A DNA stretch of 64,000 nt, from assembly GCF_014200805.1 (NCBI RefSeq), contig NZ_JACHDB010000002.1:930001-994000 (forward strand), read 5' to 3'. Below, piece after piece: positions 41,921 through 50,945 of this stretch (the first letter of the stretch is position 1; each line of letters opens with the position of its first letter). Source of the stretch: Nocardiopsis composta (lineage in GTDB: Bacteria > Actinomycetota > Actinomycetes > Streptosporangiales > Streptosporangiaceae). The notes under the pieces are model-generated. The model was not told the DNA's origin and ran no database searches. It worked only from the letters and a program-made list of their open reading frames with translations. Made by a program: the position numbers and the translations under genes.

Positions 41921-42754
41921 ATGGGCTATTCAGTCTCCTCCGCGCGCAAGCGTTTCGGTGTCGACCTGCGGCGTTGGCGTGACCGGGCCGGAATGACGCA
42001 GGCGCAGCTCGCATCGGCTGTCTTTCTCAGGCAGTCGCAGATCAGCGGCGTGGAGCGAGGCAGTAAAGGCACCAAACGGGAACAGATCGTGCGCATGGAC
42101 GCCGTCCTCAATGCCGGAGGGGTGCTCGTCAAGCGCTGGGATGATCTCCACAAGGAAGACGGCTATGCGTCCTGGTTCCGTGATGTCGTGGCGATCGAAC
42201 GCGAAGCAACGGAGATACGGACATATCAATTGTCCGTAGTGCCGGGCTTGTTTCAGATTGAGCCGTATATTCGTGCGGTCATCCAGACCGGTCGTCCTGG
42301 TGATACGGCGGCCGAGATCCAGGAGGCCGTCGAGGCCAGGCTCAAGCGCCAGGAGATCCTGCGGGCCGAGCGCGGCCCCGTGGTGAAAGCCGTCATCGAA
42401 GAACATGTCCTGCGCCGCCCGATAGGCGGGCGTGCGATCATGAGGCAGCAGCTGGAGCACCTGCTGGAGCTGTCCGCGAGCCCTCGCGTCACGATCCAGG
42501 TGGTTCCGATGTCCTCGGAGGTGCACCACGGGATCGATGGGGCGTTCATCCTGTTCACTGTGCCCGAGAAGGGCCGCGTGGCGTACACCGAGACCCGCGT
42601 GTCCAGCGACCCGAAGGACGACCTGGAGACGGTCGAGGACTATGCGGGCGTCTTCGGGGACCTGTGCTCGGACGCCCTCCCTCCCCCCGCGTCCCGGGCA
42701 CTCATAGAGAAGATCAGGAGAGAGTTCGACGATGATGGGCATGAACTGGGCTAA
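41921..42754 (+). CDS. XRE-family regulator with DUF5753 domain
   Basis: The 277-residue protein has an HTH_31-type domain at 8-60 (LRRWRDRAGMTQAQLASAVFL and QSQISGVERG) and a DUF5753 ligand domain (about 95-270) with TYQLSVVPGLFQIEPYIRAV, RQQLEHLLELS and VTIQVVPMSSEVHHGIDGAF. These WhiJ-like proteins repress until a DUF397 partner relieves them, a model from Streptomyces. The downstream DUF397 gene overlaps it by about 20 bases. Codons at the 5' end end in A or T more often than in neighbouring genes, hinting at later acquisition. Confidence 0.9.
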   Translation: MGYSVSSARKRFGVDLRRWRDRAGMTQAQLASAVFLRQSQISGVERGSKGTKREQIVRMDAVLNAGGVLVKRWDDLHKEDGYASWFRDVVAIEREATEIRTYQLSVVPGLFQIEPYIRAVIQTGRPGDTAAEIQEAVEARLKRQEILRAERGPVVKAVIEEHVLRRPIGGRAIMRQQLEHLLELSASPRVTIQVVPMSSEVHHGIDGAFILFTVPEKGRVAYTETRVSSDPKDDLETVEDYAGVFGDLCSDALPPPASRALIEKIRREFDDDGHELG

Positions 42755-42920
42755 GTCCAGCTACAGCCAGAAGGGCGCCGATAACTGCGTCGAATGCCGT
42801 TCCGACCGGCGCGAGGGTGTGTCCATCCGTGACAGTCGGTATCCGGAGCGTGGCCACTTGGCCTTCCCCCGCGCCGAGTGGCAGGGCTTCCTCGACTCGG
42901 TGAAGCGCGGCGAGCTGTAG
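42732..42920 (+). CDS. DUF397-domain protein
   Basis: The 62-residue protein is a standard DUF397 protein: NWAKSSYSQKGADNCVECRSD, VSIRDSRYPERGHLAFPRAEW and FLDSVKRGEL. Start at 42732 or the ATG three bases later; either way it overlaps the end of the XRE gene, so the two are translated together. Small DUF397 proteins are the usual partner and possible antagonist of XRE/DUF5753 regulators in actinomycetes. Confidence 0.9.
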   Translation: MMGMNWAKSSYSQKGADNCVECRSDRREGVSIRDSRYPERGHLAFPRAEWQGFLDSVKRGEL

Positions 42921-43068
42921 CCCCTTCCCCTCCCGCCGTCCGGTCTGCGGGCGGGGCGGCGGGATGGGTTAAAGTGCCCCATGTCACCATGTAGTTGGAC
43001 GACCGAGTAAATATCTCCGACGAGGCCGTCCACCGGCATGACCTGCCGGTACTACCTGAGGGAATGGC

Positions 43069-44232
43069 ATGGGCGTTGAGCGCACTCTTCCGACTCCGGA
43101 GGCCGACGACCTCCTGGAGCTGGTCCGGGACCTGGTGGACAAGGAGGTCCGGCCCAGGGCGGCCCAGGGGGAGGAGAGCGCGGAGTTCCCCCGCGACCTG
43201 TTCACCCTGCTCGGGGAGTCCGGGCTGCTCTCGCTGCCCTACCCCTCCGAGTACGGCGGCGGGGACCAGTCCTACGAGGTCTACCTCCAGGTGGTCGAGG
43301 AGCTCGCAGCCGGCTGGCTGGCCGTCGGGCTCGGGCTGAGCGTGCACACCCTGGCCTGCTACCCGCTGGCCTCCTTCGGGTCCGCCGAGCAGAAGGAGCG
43401 CCTGCTGCCCGGCATGCTCGGCGGCCGGCTGCTCGGCGCCTACTGCCTCTCCGAGGCGCACTCCGGCTCCGACGCCGCGGCCATGGCCACCCGGGCGGCC
43501 GGGACCGGCGCCGGCTACCGGATCGAGGGCGCCAAGTCCTGGATCACCCACGGCGGCGTCGCCGACTTCTACACCCTGTTCGCCCGCACCGGCCCCGCCG
43601 ACTCCGGGGCGAACGGCATCAGCTGCCTGCACGTGCCCGCCGCGACCGCCGGGGTCGCCGCCGACGCCCCCGAGCGGAAGATGGGCATGAGCGCATCGCC
43701 CACCGCCGTGGTCCGCTTCGACGGCGCCGAGGTCGGCGCGGACGCGCTCGTCGGCGAGCGGGACAAGGGCTTCGCCATCGCGCTGTCCGCCCTGGACTCC
43801 GGCCGGCTGGGCATCGCCGCCTGCGCGGTGGGCGTCGCCCAGGCCGCGCTGGACGCCGCCGTCGCCTACGCCGGGGAGCGCCGCCAGTTCGGCCGCCCGA
43901 TCATCGAGCACCAGGGGCTGTCCTTCCTCCTCGCGGACATGGCCACCCAGGTGGAGGCGGCCCGCGAGCTCTACCTGGCCGCCGCCCGGCGGCGGGACTC
44001 CGGCCGTCCGTTCGCCAAGCAGGCCGCGATGGCCAAGCTCTTCGCCACCGACACCGCGATGAAGGCGGCCACCGACGCGGTGCAGGTCCTCGGCGGTTAC
44101 GGCTACACCCGGGACTTCCCGGTCGAGCGGTTCATGCGCGAGGCCAAGGTGCTGCAGATCGTGGAGGGCACCAACCAGATCCAGCGCGTGGTGATCGGCC
44201 GCCACCTGGCCCGGGAGGACCGGGCCGGCTAG
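43069..44232 (+). CDS. acyl-CoA dehydrogenase
   Basis: The 387-residue protein has the full ACAD fold: N-terminal helices, GAYCLSEAHSGSDAAAM (FAD/substrate segment), KSWITHGGVADFYTL (WITNG-type FAD motif), AYAGERRQFGRPI and a C-terminal VLGGYGYTRDFPVERFMREAK followed by EGTNQIQRVVIGRHL, whose Glu is the position of the catalytic base in short-chain enzymes. It oxidises an acyl-CoA at the alpha-beta bond and passes electrons to ETF. It is monocistronic between the DUF397 gene and the sugar transporter. The ATG at 43069 fits the family. Confidence 0.94.
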   Translation: MGVERTLPTPEADDLLELVRDLVDKEVRPRAAQGEESAEFPRDLFTLLGESGLLSLPYPSEYGGGDQSYEVYLQVVEELAAGWLAVGLGLSVHTLACYPLASFGSAEQKERLLPGMLGGRLLGAYCLSEAHSGSDAAAMATRAAGTGAGYRIEGAKSWITHGGVADFYTLFARTGPADSGANGISCLHVPAATAGVAADAPERKMGMSASPTAVVRFDGAEVGADALVGERDKGFAIALSALDSGRLGIAACAVGVAQAALDAAVAYAGERRQFGRPIIEHQGLSFLLADMATQVEAARELYLAAARRRDSGRPFAKQAAMAKLFATDTAMKAATDAVQVLGGYGYTRDFPVERFMREAKVLQIVEGTNQIQRVVIGRHLAREDRAG

Positions 44233-44570
44233 CGCCCGGCCCGCGGGGCGGCGCCGGCGGCGGGCCGGCGTCGCCCCCTCGTCTTCCCGGTGTCCTCCGG
44301 GATCTTCCGAACGGGCCGAAACGCCGCCACCGGCCGCTTTCCAGTCGGAGCCTCCGGAACCGGCGCCAAAGGCGGGAAACAGATTAGTAACGGGGGGCGT
44401 CGCCCACTGTTACGCCGGAACAAACGCTGGTACGACATGGGGCAAGAGTTCGGTGGGGCCCACGGCACAACGGCGCGGGCCCGGACCGCGGCCGCACCGC
44501 GGCGCGGCGCCCGCCACGAGGGCCCGCGGGACCGGCTCCCCGACGCCGAGAAGACGGGTGGTGGCTGATC
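44233..44570. other. intergenic region before ABC sugar operon, 338 bp
   Basis: The first part has a G+C-rich inverted repeat after the dehydrogenase gene; a less G+C-rich stretch near 44370-44450 (ATTAGTAACGGGG) probably holds the operon promoter. No gene is apparent. Confidence 0.5.
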
Positions 44571-45803
44571 GTGGCGGATGTCCGGCTGGACGGGGTCTAC
44601 AAGATCTACCCGGACGGCACCAGCGCGGTGAACGACCTCAACCTGGAGATCGCCGACGGCGAGTTCCTGGTGCTGGTCGGCCCCTCCGGCTGCGGCAAGA
44701 CCACCGCGCTGCGGATGATCGCCGGGCTGGAGGAGATCAGCAAGGGCACCGTCGCCATCGGCGACCGGACGGTCAACCGGGTCCCGGCCCGCGACCGCGA
44801 CGTGGCCATGGTCTTCCAGAGCTACGCCCTCTACCCGCACCTGTCGGTGGAGGACAACATCGGCTTCGGCCTGCAGCTGCGCAAGATGCCCAAGGCCGAG
44901 ATCGCCGAGCGGGTCGCCAAGGCCGCCGCCACCCTGGGCCTGACCGACCACCTCAAGCGCAAGCCGCGCAACCTCTCCGGCGGCCAGCGGCAGCGGGTCG
45001 CGATGGGCAGGGCGATCGTCCGCGAGCCGCAGGCGTTCCTGATGGACGAGCCGCTGTCCAACCTCGACGCCAAGCTCCGGGTGCAGATGCGCGCGGAGAT
45101 CTCCCGCCTCCAGCGCGACCTCGGCGTCACCACCGTCTACGTCACCCACGACCAGGTGGAGGCGATGACCCTGGGCGACCGGGTCGCGGTGATGAAGAAG
45201 GGCGTGCTGCAGCAGGTCGCCCCGCCGCAGGAGCTCTACGAGCGGCCCGGCAACCTCTTCGTGGCCGGCTTCATCGGCTCGCCGGCGATGAACCTGGTCC
45301 AGGGCCGGCTGGAGGCCGACGGCGACAGCGCCCTGCTCACCCTGGGCGACCAGCGGCTGGCGGTGCCCGCCGGGCTGATCGCCGAGCGCCCCCGGCTGCG
45401 CGAGATGTTCGGCCGCGACGTCGCGGTGGGCATCCGCCCCGAGGACATGGACGACGCCGACCTGCCCGGCGAGAGCGCCGAGGGCACCGTGCTGGAGTCG
45501 GAGACCGAGCTGGTCGAGGCGCTCGGCTCGGAGCTGCTCGTGCACTTCACCATCGGCGCGCCGCCGGTGGTCACCGAGGACACCAAGGAGCTCGCCCGGG
45601 ACGCCGGCGCCGACGACATCGGCGCGGCCGGCGGGCGCAGCCCGATGATCGCCAAGTTCAGCCCCCGTTCGCAGACCGGCGAGGGGCGGCCGGTGCGGGT
45701 CCGGGTGGACACCGCGCGGCTCTACTTCTTCGACCCCGAGACCGGCGCGGGCATCTGGGGGGAGCCCGGAGCGGAACAGCGACGAGAGGGAAGCCATGGC
45801 TGA
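44571..45803 (+). CDS. MsiK/UgpC-type ABC sugar importer ATPase
   Basis: The 410-residue ATPase has Walker [15 protein letters not shown] loop FQSYALYPHL, signature [15 protein letters not shown], Walker [14 protein letters not shown] loop [10 protein letters not shown] and a C-terminal TOBE-type regulatory domain (GIRPEDM). It resembles the multi-use carbohydrate ATPases MsiK/UgpC. Unlike the orphan MsiK-type gene at 49678, it is inside a complete transporter operon, and its 3' end overlaps the binding-protein gene by eight bases. The start is GTG at 44571. Confidence 0.93.
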   Translation: MADVRLDGVYKIYPDGTSAVNDLNLEIADGEFLVLVGPSGCGKTTALRMIAGLEEISKGTVAIGDRTVNRVPARDRDVAMVFQSYALYPHLSVEDNIGFGLQLRKMPKAEIAERVAKAAATLGLTDHLKRKPRNLSGGQRQRVAMGRAIVREPQAFLMDEPLSNLDAKLRVQMRAEISRLQRDLGVTTVYVTHDQVEAMTLGDRVAVMKKGVLQQVAPPQELYERPGNLFVAGFIGSPAMNLVQGRLEADGDSALLTLGDQRLAVPAGLIAERPRLREMFGRDVAVGIRPEDMDDADLPGESAEGTVLESETELVEALGSELLVHFTIGAPPVVTEDTKELARDAGADDIGAAGGRSPMIAKFSPRSQTGEGRPVRVRVDTARLYFFDPETGAGIWGEPGAEQRREGSHG

Positions 45804-47103
45804 GCACAGGAGGAGGGCCCGCGGCACCGCCGCCGCGGCGGCGGCGGGGCTGCTGGTCGTGGCGGGCTGCGCCCCGGGCGGCGGCGAGGGCCCGGCGGGC
45901 GGCGGCGACCTGGCGGGCGTGCAGCTCAAGGTCGCGGCCAAGTGGACCGGCGTCGAGCAGGACAACTTCGAGGAGGTGCTGGCCGCCTTCGAGGAGCAGA
46001 CCGGGGCCACCGTCTCCTACGAACCCACCGGCGAGGACACCGGCGCCTACCTTGGCCCCAAGATCGAGGCGGGCGAGCCGCCGGACGTCGCGCTGCTCCC
46101 GCAGCCCGGACTGCTCGCCGAGTACGCCGCGCAGGACGCCCTGGTCCCGCTGGAGGGCGACGCCGCGGCCGCACTGGAGGAGAACTACACCGACTACTGG
46201 CGCGAGCTGGGCTCGGTGGACGGCGAGGCCTACGGCATCCTGCTCAAGGCCGCGCACAAGTCCATCGTCTGGTACCGGCCGGACGCCTTCGACGCCGCGG
46301 GGGTGCAGCCCCCGAACACCTGGGACGACATGGTCGACACGACGGCGAGCACGCTGTCGGACTCCGGCACCGTCCCGTTCGCGATGTGCGGCGCCTCCGG
46401 CTGGACGCTCACCGACTGGTTCGAGAACGTCTACCTCTCGCACGCCGGGCCGGAGAAGTACGACCAGCTCACCGCGCACGAGATCCCGTGGACCGACGAC
46501 AGCGTGGTGCAGACCCTGGAGACGCTGGCCGACGTCTGGGACGAGCCGGACTTCATGGCCGGCGGCACCGACGGCGCGGTGCAGACCGACTTCCCCACCT
46601 GCGTCAGCCAGGTCTACGGCCAGCAGGACGCGGCCATGGTCTTCGAGGCCGACTTCGTCGCCGCCAACGCGGCCGAGGCCGGCGCCACCGTCGGCGAGGA
46701 CGCCCAGGCGTTCCCGTTCCCCGCGGTGGGCGAGGAGCCGCCGGTCGTGGTCGGCGGCGACATCGCGGTGGCGATGAGCGAGAACGAGGGGACCCAGGAG
46801 CTGCTCGCCTTCCTCGCCTCGGCGGAGGCCCAGTCCACCTGGGCCGGGCTCGGCGGCTACCTGTCGGCCAACTCCCAGGTGGAGTCCTCGGCCTACGCCG
46901 ACGAGTTCACCCAGCAGCTCTCGCAGACCATCCTGGAGGCCGGCGACAGCGTCCGCTACGACATGTCCGACCAGGTGCCCAGCCAGTTCGGCGCCACCGA
47001 GGGGCGCGGCATGTGGTCGATCCTGCAGGACTTCCTGCGCGACCCGAGCGACCCCGAGGCGACCGCGGAGGACCTGGAGGCCGCCGCGAAGGACGCCTCC
47101 TGA
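45796..47103 (+). CDS. extracellular sugar-binding lipoprotein (ABC importer)
   Basis: The 435-residue protein has a lipoprotein signal (RRRARG start, Ala-rich core, lipobox VVAGC, Cys about 25) and a SBP_bac_1-type body: VQLKVAAKWTGVEQDNFEEVL, a WDDMVDTTASTL segment, CGASGWTLTDWFENVYLS and GGDIAVAMSENEGTQELLAFLAS. It captures a sugar or oligosaccharide outside the membrane for the downstream permeases. A hairpin (47119-47152) separates it from them, a common way to keep its transcript more abundant. The exact sugar is not predictable. Confidence 0.92.
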   Translation: MAEHRRRARGTAAAAAAGLLVVAGCAPGGGEGPAGGGDLAGVQLKVAAKWTGVEQDNFEEVLAAFEEQTGATVSYEPTGEDTGAYLGPKIEAGEPPDVALLPQPGLLAEYAAQDALVPLEGDAAAALEENYTDYWRELGSVDGEAYGILLKAAHKSIVWYRPDAFDAAGVQPPNTWDDMVDTTASTLSDSGTVPFAMCGASGWTLTDWFENVYLSHAGPEKYDQLTAHEIPWTDDSVVQTLETLADVWDEPDFMAGGTDGAVQTDFPTCVSQVYGQQDAAMVFEADFVAANAAEAGATVGEDAQAFPFPAVGEEPPVVVGGDIAVAMSENEGTQELLAFLASAEAQSTWAGLGGYLSANSQVESSAYADEFTQQLSQTILEAGDSVRYDMSDQVPSQFGATEGRGMWSILQDFLRDPSDPEATAEDLEAAAKDAS

Positions 47104-47118
47104 CCCCGCCCTGAGCAC

Positions 47119-47152
47119 GCCCGGCGGCCCCCGCACCCCGGGGCCGCCGGGC
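47119..47152. terminator. intercistronic stem-loop between binding protein and permease genes
   Basis: GCCCGGCGGCCCC and GGGGCCGCCGGGC pair around CGCACCCC-type loop, fifteen bases after the stop. In ABC operons such structures stabilise the upstream message or partly terminate transcription. Confidence 0.6.
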
Positions 47153-47233
47153 CCCGGGCCCGGTGAGAGCGAGACGGAGAGGAGGGGCGCGGCCGACGGT
47201 CCCCGCGACCGGGGTGCGCCGCGCCGAACAGGG

Positions 47234-48595
47234 ATGGCCGACACCCGACAGCCGCCGCCCGGCGCCGCCCAGGGCGCGCCGCCGGGCGGAGAGGACGAGG
47301 ACCGCGCCGGGGCACTGGGACCGCCCCGCTGGCTGTCCCTGGTCTTCCTGCTGCCCGCCCTGCTCTTCCTGGGCGCCTACATGGTCTATCCGATCCTGTT
47401 CTCGGTGTACCGGAGCCTGTGGGACGCGGCGGGCACGGAGTTCGTCTGGTTCGACAACTACGTCAAGATGTTCTCCAGCCCGGGCACCTTCATCGCGCTC
47501 CGCAACAACGCGGTGTGGCTGGTGGTGGCCCCCATCGTGGTCACCGTCGCCGGGCTGATCTTCGCGGTGCTCACCGAGCGGATCAAATGGGCCACCGCGT
47601 TCAAGCTCATCGTGTTCATGCCGATGGCCGTCTCCTTCCTGGCCTCCGGCGTGATCTTCCGGCTCGTCTACGAGCAGGACCCCGAGCGCGGCCTGGCCAA
47701 CGCGGTGATCACCACCGTGCAGGACACCGTCTCGCCCGCCGGCGCCTACCCGGACGCCCGGCCGCGCGAGGAGGGGGACCTGCCGGCCGCGCCGGGCGGC
47801 GGCTACGAGGTGCCCGAGCAGGTCTCCGCGGGCGAGACCGTCGCCATCGGCCTGGTCGGAGTCGCCCCGGAGGACCTGCCCGGGGACGCCGCGCCGGCCG
47901 CGGTGCCCCAGCCGGGCGGGCCGGACGAGATCACCGGAACGGTCTGGCTGGACTTCACCCCCGGCGGCGGGGGAGAGGAGGGCGCCGTCGACCCCGAGGA
48001 GAGGGGGCTGCCCGGCATGGAGGTGCAGCTGGTCTCCGACGGGCAGGTCGAGGCGACCGCCGGCGCGGAGCCGGACGGCAGCTTCGTCTTCGAGGACGTC
48101 GGCTCCGGCCCCTACACCGTCCAGCTCTCCGAGCGGAACTTCACCCCGCCCTACGCCGGGGTGTCCTGGCTGGGGCCGACCCTGGTCACCCCGGCCATCA
48201 TCGGCGCCTACCTGTGGGTGTGGGCCGGGTTCGCCATGGTGCTCATCGCCGCGGGGCTGGCCGCCATCCCGCGCGACGCGCTGGAGGCCGCCCGGGTGGA
48301 CGGCGCCACCGAGTGGCAGGTGTTCCGCCGGGTCACCGTGCCGCTGCTCTCCCCGGTGCTGATGGTCGTCTTCGTCACCCTGATGATCTACGTGCTGAAG
48401 ATCTTCGACCTGGTCTTCGTGATCGCCCCGGGATCGGTGCAGGCCGACGCCAACGTGCTCGCCCTGGAGATGTGGCGGGTCGCCTTCGGCATCAACGACC
48501 AGGGGCTGGGCAGCGCCCTGGCGGTCTTCCTGCTGCTCCTGGTCATCCCCGCGATGATCTTCCAGATCCGACGGTTCCGCCGGGAGGAGTCATGA
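47234..48595 (+). CDS. MalF-type sugar ABC permease with an inserted beta-sandwich domain
   Basis: The 453-residue permease has N-terminal helices (about 33-60, 92-145), then an extracytoplasmic insertion of about 150 residues (165-315) before the last helices and the EAA loop (EAARVDGATEWQVFRRVTVP, 351-370). Within the insertion, residues 234-298 (GTVWLDFTP, GLPGMEVQLVSDG, DGSFVFEDVGSGPYTVQL) resemble a CnaB/carboxypeptidase-regulatory-like beta sandwich. Ordinary permeases of this class are near 300 residues. The loop may contact the binding lipoprotein, like the P2 loop of MalF. The ATG at 47234 is chosen; the permease gene downstream overlaps it (ATGA). Confidence 0.9.
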   Translation: MADTRQPPPGAAQGAPPGGEDEDRAGALGPPRWLSLVFLLPALLFLGAYMVYPILFSVYRSLWDAAGTEFVWFDNYVKMFSSPGTFIALRNNAVWLVVAPIVVTVAGLIFAVLTERIKWATAFKLIVFMPMAVSFLASGVIFRLVYEQDPERGLANAVITTVQDTVSPAGAYPDARPREEGDLPAAPGGGYEVPEQVSAGETVAIGLVGVAPEDLPGDAAPAAVPQPGGPDEITGTVWLDFTPGGGGEEGAVDPEERGLPGMEVQLVSDGQVEATAGAEPDGSFVFEDVGSGPYTVQLSERNFTPPYAGVSWLGPTLVTPAIIGAYLWVWAGFAMVLIAAGLAAIPRDALEAARVDGATEWQVFRRVTVPLLSPVLMVVFVTLMIYVLKIFDLVFVIAPGSVQADANVLALEMWRVAFGINDQGLGSALAVFLLLLVIPAMIFQIRRFRREES

Positions 48596-49521
48596 GCGAC
48601 GACGCCGCGACGACGGAGGCCCCGCCCGCGGCGGGCGGCGGGCCGGAGACCGGGTCCGATGGGGCGCCGCGCAGGACGGTGGCCTCCCGGCTGGTCGGCG
48701 CGCTGGGCTCGGGCCTGGTGCAGCTGCTGCTGGTGCTGATCGCGCTGTTCTGGCTGGTGCCCACGCTGGGCCTGTTCGTGTCCAGCCTGCGCAGCCCGGC
48801 CGACAACGCCTCCTCCGGCTGGTGGACGGCGCTGCTCCAGCCCGCCCAGCTGACCATGGACAACTACGCCAAGCTGCTGGAGAACGCGGTCTTCACCGGA
48901 TCGTTCCTGAACACGATCCTGATCACGGTGCCCTCCACGCTGCTCATCGTGGTCATCGCCGCGCTGGCCGCCTACGCCTTCGCCTGGCTGGAGTTCCCCG
49001 GCCGGGACTGGCTGTTCCTCGGCGTGGTCGGGCTGCTGGTGGTCCCGCTGCAGGTGGCGCTGGTGCCCATCGCGCAGCTCTACGGCGGGCTGGGCATCTA
49101 CGGCTCGATCGCCGGGGTGGTGCTGTTCCACGTCGGCTTCGGCCTGCCGTTCGCGATCTTCCTGCTGCGCAACTTCTTCGCGGCCATCCCGCGCGACCTG
49201 CTGGAGGCGGCCCGGATGGACGGCGGGAAGGAGTTCACCATCTTCCGCCGGGTCATCCTGCCGCTGGGCGGGCCGGCGATCGCCTCGCTCACCATCTTCC
49301 AGTTCCTGTGGGTCTGGAACGACCTGCTGGTCGCGCTGGTCTTCGCCGACGCCGCCAACCAGCCGATGACCAAGGCGCTGCAGGCGGAGATGCGCCAGTT
49401 CGGGGCGAACATCGACATCATCTCCTCGGGGGCGTTCATCTCGATGCTGGTGCCGCTGGTGGTCTTCTTCGCCTTCCAGCGCTACTTCGTCCAGGGCGTC
49501 ATGGCGGGCGCGGTGAAGTAG
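48592..49521 (+). CDS. MalG-type sugar ABC permease
   Basis: The 309-residue protein has a disordered N-terminus (1-40), six membrane helices and the EAA loop LLEAARMDGGKEFTIFRRVILP before the last two helices, ending in FAFQRYFVQGVMAGAVK, the MalG-type C-terminus. With the MalF-type partner it forms the membrane channel of the sugar importer. Its ATG overlaps the preceding stop by four bases. A palindromic repeat (copy B) begins just after the stop. Confidence 0.93.
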   Translation: MSDDAATTEAPPAAGGGPETGSDGAPRRTVASRLVGALGSGLVQLLLVLIALFWLVPTLGLFVSSLRSPADNASSGWWTALLQPAQLTMDNYAKLLENAVFTGSFLNTILITVPSTLLIVVIAALAAYAFAWLEFPGRDWLFLGVVGLLVVPLQVALVPIAQLYGGLGIYGSIAGVVLFHVGFGLPFAIFLLRNFFAAIPRDLLEAARMDGGKEFTIFRRVILPLGGPAIASLTIFQFLWVWNDLLVALVFADAANQPMTKALQAEMRQFGANIDIISSGAFISMLVPLVVFFAFQRYFVQGVMAGAVK

Positions 49522-49538
49522 CCGCCCCACCACCCCGG

Positions 49539-49626
49539 CGTTGATCTTGGACCTATCGACCGGTCAAGGACCGCTCACCGGTACTTGACCGCTGGCCGGG
49601 ACCGGTCGATAAGTCCAAGATCAACG
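49539..49626. repeat. GTTGATC-type dispersed inverted repeat, copy B
   Basis: 27-nt arms (CGTTGATCTTGGA...GACCGGTC, one mismatch between arms) flank a 34-bp loop that is 24/34 identical to the loop of copy C in reverse orientation. It lies 17 bases after the permease stop and could end that operon's transcript. Confidence 0.9.
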
Positions 49627-49631
49627 CAGAA

Positions 49632-49663
49632 GGGCCCCGGGCGCGGTGCGCGCTCCGGGGCCC
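49632..49663. terminator. hairpin between copy B and msiK-type gene
   Basis: GGGCCCCGG and CCGGGGCCC enclose a smaller GCGC/GCGC stem. It faces the 3' end of the convergent ATPase gene. Confidence 0.6.
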
Positions 49664-49677
49664 GGCGGGACCGCCGG

Positions 49678-50919
49678 TCAGGCGTTGTCCGGGTGGCCGA
49701 TGGCCAGGCCGCTCTCCTTGTCGAAGAAGTGCAGCTGGGTGACGTCCACGGCGAGCGTGAGCGCCTTGCCCGGCGCGACCTCGCTGCGCGGGTTGACCCG
49801 GGCGGTGAACATCGAGCGGTCGCCGGAGAGCGGCAGGGCGGCGGCCGCCTCGGCCTCCTCGTCGTCGCCCGCGGCGTCGGCGGCCAGCGCCGCGGCGTCC
49901 TCGTGCTGCACCGGCGGGGCGTCCACCCCGAAGATCACGTTGATCTCGGTGCCCAGCTCCTCGGTGACGTCCGCGGTGACCTGGATCGTCGCCGAGTCGT
50001 GCGAGGCCAGGGCGGCGTCCTCGAAGTCGGAGGGGCGGATGCCGAGGATGAGCGAGCGGCCGAAGTAGTCGCGCAGCCCCTCGCGGGCGTCCAGCACCTC
50101 GGCGGGGACCGGCAGCTTGTGCGAGGCGAAGGAGAGCACCCCGGCGTCGCCGTCGCGCTGCAGCTCCGCACCGACGAAGTTCATCGCCGGGGAGCCGATG
50201 AAGCCGGCCACGAACAGGTTCACCGGGTTGCGGAACAGGTTCTTGGGGGTGTCCACCTGCTGCAGCCGGCCGTCGCGCAGCACCGCGACCCGGTCGCCCA
50301 AGGTCATCGCCTCCACCTGGTCGTGGGTGACGTAGACGGTGGTGACGCCCAACCGCTCGTGCAGCTGGTTGAGCGAGGCGCGCATCTGCACCCGGAGCTT
50401 GGCGTCCAGGTTGGACAGCGGCTCGTCCATCAGGAACGCCTGCGGCTCGCGGACGATCGCCCGGCCCATCGCGACCCGCTGCCGCTGGCCGCCGGAGAGC
50501 GCGGCCGGCTTGCGCTTGAGGTAGGGCTCCAGGCCCAGCATGGCGGCGGCCTCGGCGACCCGGCGCTGGATCTCCGGCTTGGCGATCTTGCGCAGCTTCA
50601 GGCCGAAGGCCAGGTTCTGCTCGACCGTCATGTGCGGGTAGAGCGCGTAGTTCTGGAAGACCATGGCGATGTCGCGGTCCTTCGGCGGGCGGTCGTTGAC
50701 CACCTCGTCGCCGATCAGCAGCTCGCCGGCGCTGATCTCCTCCAGCCCGGCGATCATCCGCAGCGCGGTGGACTTGCCGCAGCCGGACGGGCCGACCAGC
50801 ACCATGAACTCGCCGTCGGCGATCTCCAGGTCGAGGTTGTCGACGGCCTTCACGCCGCCGGAGCCCTTGCCGCCGCCCGAGTAGACCTTGTCCACGCCCT
50901 TGAGGGCGATCTTCGCCAT
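49678..50919 (-). CDS. msiK: MsiK/UgpC-type ABC ATPase, orphan
   Basis: The 413-residue ATPase has Walker [15 protein letters not shown] loop [10 protein letters not shown], signature [15 protein letters not shown], Walker [14 protein letters not shown] loop [10 protein letters not shown] and a TOBE-type C-terminal domain with an Asp/Glu/Ala-rich insertion. It lacks its own permeases, as does Streptomyces MsiK, which energises several sugar importers. It is convergent with a transporter that already has a closely similar ATPase. The ATG at 50919 follows GGAG about ten bases upstream. TCGAT-rich repeats upstream may be an operator. The symbol is by family and context. Confidence 0.88.
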   Translation of the reverse strand: MAKIALKGVDKVYSGGGKGSGGVKAVDNLDLEIADGEFMVLVGPSGCGKSTALRMIAGLEEISAGELLIGDEVVNDRPPKDRDIAMVFQNYALYPHMTVEQNLAFGLKLRKIAKPEIQRRVAEAAAMLGLEPYLKRKPAALSGGQRQRVAMGRAIVREPQAFLMDEPLSNLDAKLRVQMRASLNQLHERLGVTTVYVTHDQVEAMTLGDRVAVLRDGRLQQVDTPKNLFRNPVNLFVAGFIGSPAMNFVGAELQRDGDAGVLSFASHKLPVPAEVLDAREGLRDYFGRSLILGIRPSDFEDAALASHDSATIQVTADVTEELGTEINVIFGVDAPPVQHEDAAALAADAAGDDEEAEAAAALPLSGDRSMFTARVNPRSEVAPGKALTLAVDVTQLHFFDKESGLAIGHPDNA

Positions 50920-50945
50920 GAGGGACCAGCTCCCGTGTCCATACC

